From Nelumbo lutea (Eukaryota > Streptophyta > Magnoliopsida > Proteales > Nelumbonaceae), in assembly GCA_022828595.1 (NCBI GenBank), contig JAKGHH010000005.1, positions 57,221,655 to 57,285,654 of the forward strand: a stretch of 64,000 bases of DNA, written 5' to 3'. Under the pieces are notes generated by a model that saw only the letters and a list, made by a program, of their open reading frames with translations, ran no database searches and was not told the DNA's origin. The number at the start of each line of letters is the position of its first letter. Positions within the stretch are counted from its first letter, which is position 1. Both the position numbers and the translations under genes were made by a program. Positions 58,487 through 64,000 of this stretch are shown piece by piece.

Positions 58487-58900
58487 CTAAAACTTGATAT
58501 CCTCGAACTGCTTGCCATTGTTGGAGATCAGTACCCGAGGTAACCCGAAGCGACATACTATGTTCTTCCAAAAGAAGTTTTGTACATTCCGGGCTGTAAC
58601 TGTTTCCAGTGGTTCAGCTTCTATCCACTTTGTGAAGTAATCTACCGCCACCACTAGGAACTTCCTCCCACCTGTTGCTGGCGGGAATGGCCCCAGGAGG
58701 TCGATGCCCCATTGCGCAAAGGGCCATGGACTAGTGAGGTACTGAGGTCGGCGGTAGGCTGGTGGTGGATATTGGCATGCTTCTGACATTTGTTGCATTT
58801 TTTGACGAGCTCGACGGCCTCTGCCTTCATCATTGGCTAGTAGTACCCTTGTCGAAGTGCCTTTTGGGCGAGGGCCCTGCCTTCCAAGTGTCCGCCGCAC
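58487..58900 (-). pseudogene. Integrase core, second catalytic Asp lost
   Basis: Minus strand: QYPPPAYRRPQ, WPFAQWGIDLLGPFPPATGG (first catalytic Asp in GID), YFTKWIEAEPL, then VLISNNGKQF. The family has SDNG there; the codon at 58522-58520 is AAC instead of GAC, so the second Asp of the DDE triad is Asn. The change sits at a CpG. Confidence 0.82.
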
Positions 58901-58930
58901 AAACCTTCATGAGTGTTGCGGAGTACGAGC

Positions 58931-59497
58931 TCAGCTTTGGCAGGTTGCAAGCAACGCAGGTAGGGGAGCGTATAGGACCGTCGGTACAGTCGTTCGTCTA
59001 TTATGACGTATTTGGCTGCCTGGTGCTAATCTCCTGGCTGCATTGCAGTCCGCAGGGAGGGTTCCATCTAGCAAGAAGCTCGCGAGTGAGTCGATCCAGC
59101 TCGACTCTGCTTCAAGGACGGGAGCGACCTCCTCTGCCCCACCGAGAATGCTAGGCCGAGGTAATTCCTCTATGTACATGGTTCTCATGGTGTTGTGACT
59201 CGTGCTGGCTAACCGAGACAGGGCATCAGCCTCAATGTTCTCTGACCTCGGGATTTGCTTGATGAAGTGTGACTGGAAGTTGAGCAGAGCCTCCTTTACT
59301 TTTTCCAAGTAGGCGATCATAGTCAGCTCGCGTGCTTCGTATTCTTCCGTAACCTGGTTGACCACAAGCTGGGAATCGCTGCAAATAACTATGTGTTTTG
59401 CTCTTACCTTTTGCGCTAGGTTCAGCCCGGCTATCAATGCCTCATATTCCGCCTCATTGTTGGATGCCGCGAACTCAAAGCATAGTGTGTATTCCAA
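58931..59497 (-). pseudogene. RNase H domain
   Basis: Minus strand: NNEAEYEALIAGL, ICSDSQLVVNQV, and SENIEADALSRLAST are the usual Gypsy RNase H blocks. The region before it (to about 60440) continues the reverse transcriptase-RNase H connection with many broken frames. Confidence 0.8.
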
Positions 59498-60443
59498 TTT
59501 TGTGCCACCCGGGCCGCTGCACTATTCCAACCCCACTGCTCTACTGGTTCGAGGAGCCATCTACGTGAAGGATCCAGGGCTCTTCATCCCAGTTCGCGTT
59601 TGGCCTACCAGGAGAGATGCCACACTGGTTGCTACTTCACGGGGTTCAGACTCTATTGGCTTGGGAGCTTCGGGCTCACCCAAACTGGGGATCTCGGGCT
59701 CAACCGACCTAGGGACTTCGAGGCTAAACGTGCACTCGGCATAAAATCTGCTAAGGCTTGGGCCTTAATAACAATTCATGGCTTATACTGGAGGTCGTAC
59801 TCGCTGAGCTCGATGGCCCACTTCGTTAGACGACGGAAACCTCGGGCTTGAGTAAGACTTGCCTCAGAGGTTTGTCAGTCAAGACGATGACAGTGTGAGC
59901 CTGGAAATATGGGCGGAGTTTCCGAGCTACAATTACCAATGCGTATGCTAGCTTTTCTATCTACGGGTATCTCGTCTCTGCTCCCTGCAAAATTTTACTA
60001 ACATAATAGATGGGTCGTTGGACCCAATCTTCTTTTATTAGTACCGAACTGACCACCTCATCGCTTGCCGAGAGGTACAGTTCTAAGACCTCGCCCTCCT
60101 CGGGCTTGGTTAAGATCGACACACTAGCGAGGTAGTTTTTTAGCTCGTCGAATGCGAGCTAGTAGTCTCGGGCCCATTCAAACCCTTTGCCTTTGATTGC
60201 TTTAAAGAAAGGTAGACAGCGGTCTACCGATTTGGACATGAAGCGGCTCAGAGCGGCTATGCGGTCATTTAGCCTCTGAACCTCTTTTACTTTTCAGGGT
60301 GGTCACATGTCTAGGATGGCCTTTATCTTGTCCGGGTTGGCCTCAAAACTGCGCCGGTTGACAATGTACCCTAGGAACTTACCCGAGGTGACACCGAAGA
60401 CACACTTGTTTGGGTTCAGTTTCGTGCTAAATTGACGCAGAAT

Positions 60444-61085
60444 TTAGAAGACAAAATCTAAGTCTTGTATTAATTCCTGTGAAAACTGTGTCTTGACGAC
60501 CATGTTGTCTACATAACATTCTATTTTCGTGTCAATTAAGGGCCGAAACAGCTTATTCACAAGTCTTTGGAAGGTCACCCCAGCATTCTTCAGTCCGAAG
60601 GGCATGACCTTGTAGCAGTATAGGCCGAACTCGGTTATGAAGCTAGTTTTTTCTTCATCAGACTGGTCCATCCTGATTTGGTTGTAGCCCGAGTAGGCGT
60701 CCAAGAAGCTTAGCAACTCATGTCTCGAGGTCGTGTCCACTAGGCGGTCAATTTTGGGGAGGGGGAAGCAGTCTTTTGGGCAAGCTCAGTTTGGGTTGGT
60801 GTAGTCGACGCACATGCGCCACTTGTCGTTTGCCTTTTTCACCAGCACTGGGTTGGCTACCCAGCTCGGGTAATGAACTTCCCTTATGAAGTCTGTTGCG
60901 AGGAGCTTTTCGACCTCCTCGTCGATCGCCCTCCAGCGCTCCGGGGCTAAGTTGCATTTCTTCTGTCTAATGGGTCTGACTACAGGGTCAATATTAAGTT
61001 TGTGAGTTATAAGGTTGGGGTCAATACCGGGCATATCGACCGCAGACCATGCAAAAATATCTAAATTTTGAAGTAAGAAACTCAC
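60444..61085 (-). pseudogene. Reverse transcriptase, active site altered (YVDN)
   Basis: Minus strand: NLDIFAWSAVDMPGI, REVHYPSWVANPVLVKK, WRMCVDYTNPN, then TGA (60788-60786) and ACPKDCFPLPKID, DAYSGYNQI, FGLKNAGVTFQ. The catalytic YVDD box reads CYVDNMVVK: the codon 60506-60504 is AAC instead of GAC. A TAA ends the frame at 60444. The TGA is likely from CGA. Both point to long silence. Confidence 0.85.
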
Positions 61086-61255
61086 CAGTTCGGTTCGTAG
61101 AGGTTCTTTGATGGAAGCACCGATCTGTAGCGTTCAAGTTGGGTCCATAACTAAAGTTGGGATTGTGACCGTTTCCTCTGTGGGCGAAGCTCGTTCCTCA
61201 CCCTGCTCCATAGGCCGCTCCAGTTCAAGGTCGTCGGCCGCCTTGATTTTTTCCT

Positions 61256-61780
61256 TCAGGGCGACAACATAACATTCAGGGACTCAAGCTGGCCGCCCCG
61301 CGCTATCCCCACACCGAAGTCTGTAGGGAACTTCATTGCCAAATAGTAGGTTGAGACCACTGTCCGTAGGACATGCGTAATTGGCTGTCCTATTATGGCA
61401 TTGTATGGTGAGGGGGTCGCGACCACCAGGAAATCGTGGTTGAGTCTGACCGCACAAGGCCATGTGCCGACCTCCACAGGTACTGTTATTTTCCCAAGGG
61501 GCTTGACTTCCTCTCCGCTGAATCCCACCAGAGGAGTGTTCGCAGGCTTCAACTCGCTTCTCTGCAACTGAAGCTGGTCAAACGCCGACTTGAAGAGAAT
61601 GTCCGCTGAGCTGCCTGAATCCACAAGTACGCGCCTGACCTCGAAGTCGTCTATCCTTAGTTTTATGACAAGCGCATCATCGTGGGGGTAGTGGACCCTC
61701 GCACATCGTGTTCCGTGAAAAAATCGGTTCTTCCGTCTTCGGCCTCTTCGAAGGGTTCTGTTCTTCTCGGACAGCTTCAC
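61256..61780 (-). pseudogene. Protease domain
   Basis: Minus strand: VHYPHDDALVIKLRIDDF, then VLVDSGSSADILF (aspartic protease DSG), TPLVGFSGE and YNAIIGQPITH. This is typical of TAT/Athila-type Gypsy polyproteins. It is in a different frame from gag. Confidence 0.8.
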
Positions 61781-61951
61781 GAACTGACATCCGGGCCGTT
61801 GTCGAAGTACAACTTGCTACCACCGAACCTCCCACTATCACGTGGATGGTTCCCCGAACTGGTCTCTCTTCCGGAGGCTGTTTTTGCGACGGCTCGGCTG
61901 GCCTGCTGCTAGATTCGGGGGCATCCCTTCCATGCTCCCCTTGTCGACCTG

Positions 61952-62162
<211 letters not shown>

Positions 62163-62815
62163 ACAAAATTTCTCAAGTACCCGCGACGGATGAGTCCCTC
62201 TATCTCGTCCCGGAGATTATTACACTGTTCGGTATTATGATCGTGATCTCTATGGAAACTGCAGTACAAGTTTTTATTTCTCTCGTTTGGGTTCCCTTTT
62301 AGGCGAAGTGGCCATTTTACGTATGGGGCGTCTTTGATCGTCATCAAGATCTCGGTCCGCCTCGCGTTTAAGGGCGTGTAGTCCATCCGAGCTGCTAAGG
62401 GAGCTCGGAACAACTGGCTCAGCTTCGTCTCCCAGGCCGGATTTTTTCTTCTATCAACTGGGTTGGAGGGCTCGCCTTCCCTCTTCCTTTTCTCGATCCC
62501 GCTTTCGGTCCTTTGGTTTATCTCTTCCTCTGTTCTCATGAACTTATTCACGAGCTTAAGGAATTCGGCCATAGTCGCGGGCTGGCTAGCTACCATGTGC
62601 CATTTGAACTCCCTGTTTGTTACTCCTCTCTTGGCCACCGCGAACTGCACCGCAGGGTCCAATCGCGGTATCTGCAAGCACGCGTCATTGAACTGCTTGA
62701 TGTAGCCCCAGATGGACTCTCCTTCCCTCTGGACTACTCCGAAGATGCTTTCCTCGGTTCTGGGGCACCGCTTGCTGGTAACGAAGTGTGCGGTGAAGAC
62801 CTGCATGAAATGTAT
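62163..62815 (-). pseudogene. gag, N-terminally truncated
   Basis: Minus strand: VFTAHFVTSKRCPRTEES, GESIWGYIKQFNDACLQIP, FLKLVNKFMRTEEEI, and the zinc-binding CSFHRDHDHNTEQCNNL before GLIRRGYLRNFV. The expected N-terminal gag residues are missing: at about 62815 the frame runs into the tandem-repeat sequence of the duplicated flank. Confidence 0.78.
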
Positions 62816-63381
62816 GTGGGGCCCACATTCCATTGGTGGACATGCATGTGGGTTCGTGCGTGGACATGTATGTGGGGCCCACTTTACAAGGTTGTCCCAC
62901 ATAATACCTAATGTGAGCCCCACATACATTTCCCAAGTTGGACCCTATATACCATTGGTAGGTCCCACTTATACATTCAAATAGTTTTTGTGGAAAGATA
63001 ATCCGTTTTCTCCCAAGCGTGTACATCGTACCATACATTCGAAGAAGACGGGGCACTAAAAGATTGTAAAAGCTTCATTTGAAGCTTCCTGAAAAAGCCC
63101 AAATTCGGGCTTCTGGCGTCTTTTATGGTCTGCAGCTTTTCTCGAATAGATCTTTCTATTGCGAAACAAGAAAATCCCAAAATTCAAGCTTCTGGGATTC
63201 TAAACAGCCCAAGGCTCACACGGAAAGACTTGCCAAACGTGACCTTAATCTTTTGGATCAAATATATCAACCTTTAATGTCATAGTTAAAATAATAATAA
63301 TAATAAAAATAATGAAAACATAAAAAAATTTATAAAAACATTTGGACACATCTCTAAATTGTATATTCATTACATGCTCAC

Positions 63382-63437
<56 letters not shown>

Positions 63438-64000
63438 GATGGTGCGCAATCCGGCCAGTCCTAGCTGTCAACGATCTTGCCTCAGGCTGGAGCACAAGGT
63501 GCCTGAAACAGGGGAGAAAGCGTGTAATCTCCGGGGAAGAACCCGGTGAGAATGCTCCGAAGCTCAAGTTAGTATTTCTTCAAAAGCAAGATAAAACCAG
63601 ATGGCGCAAAGTTCACATACCTTGTTCTTGGGGGTAGAGAGCCTTTTATAACCACTTCGTGCATTCACTCTTAAGCTTCTGTCAGGTCGGGTATGATTAC
63701 CTCTGCGCTTCTACCAGTTCAGGTATGATTACCTCTGCGCTTCTGCCAGTTCGGGTGTCATCATCTCTGCTGGGGCAGAACCGCCACTGCTCTCTTTGTC
63801 GGAGCTGTCTTTGTAACTGGAGATGGCGGTGGCTGGTGGCGGTGGCTGGTGGCAGTGGCAGGTGGCCGTTGATGTGCGGCTGTCAAGCGTCAGATCCCAA
63901 GTTAGTCAGGTGCGCCACCCTTGGATACGGACTCCTTCGATGTCAGGTACGGTGCGGTTGTTAAGTTCGGCGTCTTGGAGGCGAAGTGCTGGAGTGGTGT
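62816..64000. repeat. Second copy of 53720-54900 (segmental duplication, continues past the window)
   Basis: From about 62816 the sequence follows the right part of the 52913-54103 element (62816-63242), then its AT-rich flank, a (TTA)n tract (63383-63436), and the LTR-like sequence from TGATGGTGCGCAATCC (63437) to the window end. The offset is about 9.09 kb. Identity is high by eye, with small indels and one extra stretch near 62900-62920. Confidence 0.85.

Noticed and set aside
63437..64000. 5' LTR of the Gypsy element
   Set aside because: It has the same outer flank (TTA tract and Harbinger-like element) as the left LTR-like end and no primer site beside it, so it looks like a duplicated copy of the left end instead.

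Overview
The window is nuclear DNA of a flowering plant. The signs are AT-rich gene-poor sequence, spliced genes with kilobase introns, and plant-type LINE, SINE, hAT, Mutator, Harbinger and Ty3/Gypsy elements. The species cannot be fixed from the sequence.

Genes. Three protein genes can be read as intact. (1) A two-exon minus-strand gene (379-5131) for a 185-residue protein with two membrane segments and no known function. (2) An 18-exon minus-strand gene (7450-33025) for a 960-residue half-size ABC transporter of plant subfamily A. Every exon joins in phase, and Walker A, signature, Walker B and H-loop are all present. Its first intron is about 10.2 kb and full of transposons. (3) A single-exon plus-strand gene (43808-44362) for a small secreted precursor with four tandem copies of a CLE-like peptide motif (RLVPTGPNP). 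This is the most interesting gene here. A tRNA-Asn(GTT)-like gene lies at 6041-6114.

Broken genes. A decayed second copy of ABC transporter exon 14 lies inside the same gene (15065-15149). Intron 1 holds a frameshifted fragment resembling the leucine-rich repeats of BAM1-type receptor kinases (29885-30190), which are receptors for CLE peptides.

Mobile DNA, left to right: tRNA-derived SINE (1466-1638); 5'-truncated LINE with a perfect 15-bp target duplication (3065-4128); Harbinger-like MITE (6528-6805); hAT (9249-10006); LINE RNase H end (10532-10995); Au-type SINE (13182-13340); hAT-like elements in intron 1, one nested in another element; Mutator-like element (41203-42004); a complete non-autonomous TR-GAG retrotransposon with LTRs, primer site, polypurine tract and target duplication (45873-49276); an LTR-like block with a 24-bp minisatellite (49365-50320); a Harbinger-like element carrying an 80-bp tandem array (52913-54103); and a decayed TAT-type Ty3/Gypsy element with an antisense spliced gene (54344-62815).

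From about 62816 to the window end the sequence repeats 53720-54900, so the right part looks like a tandem segmental duplication with a period near 9.1 kb, or an assembly artefact of that form. The stop codons and lost catalytic residues checked in the two LTR elements are mostly C-to-T or G-to-A changes, several at CpG sites, as expected from long-term cytosine methylation.
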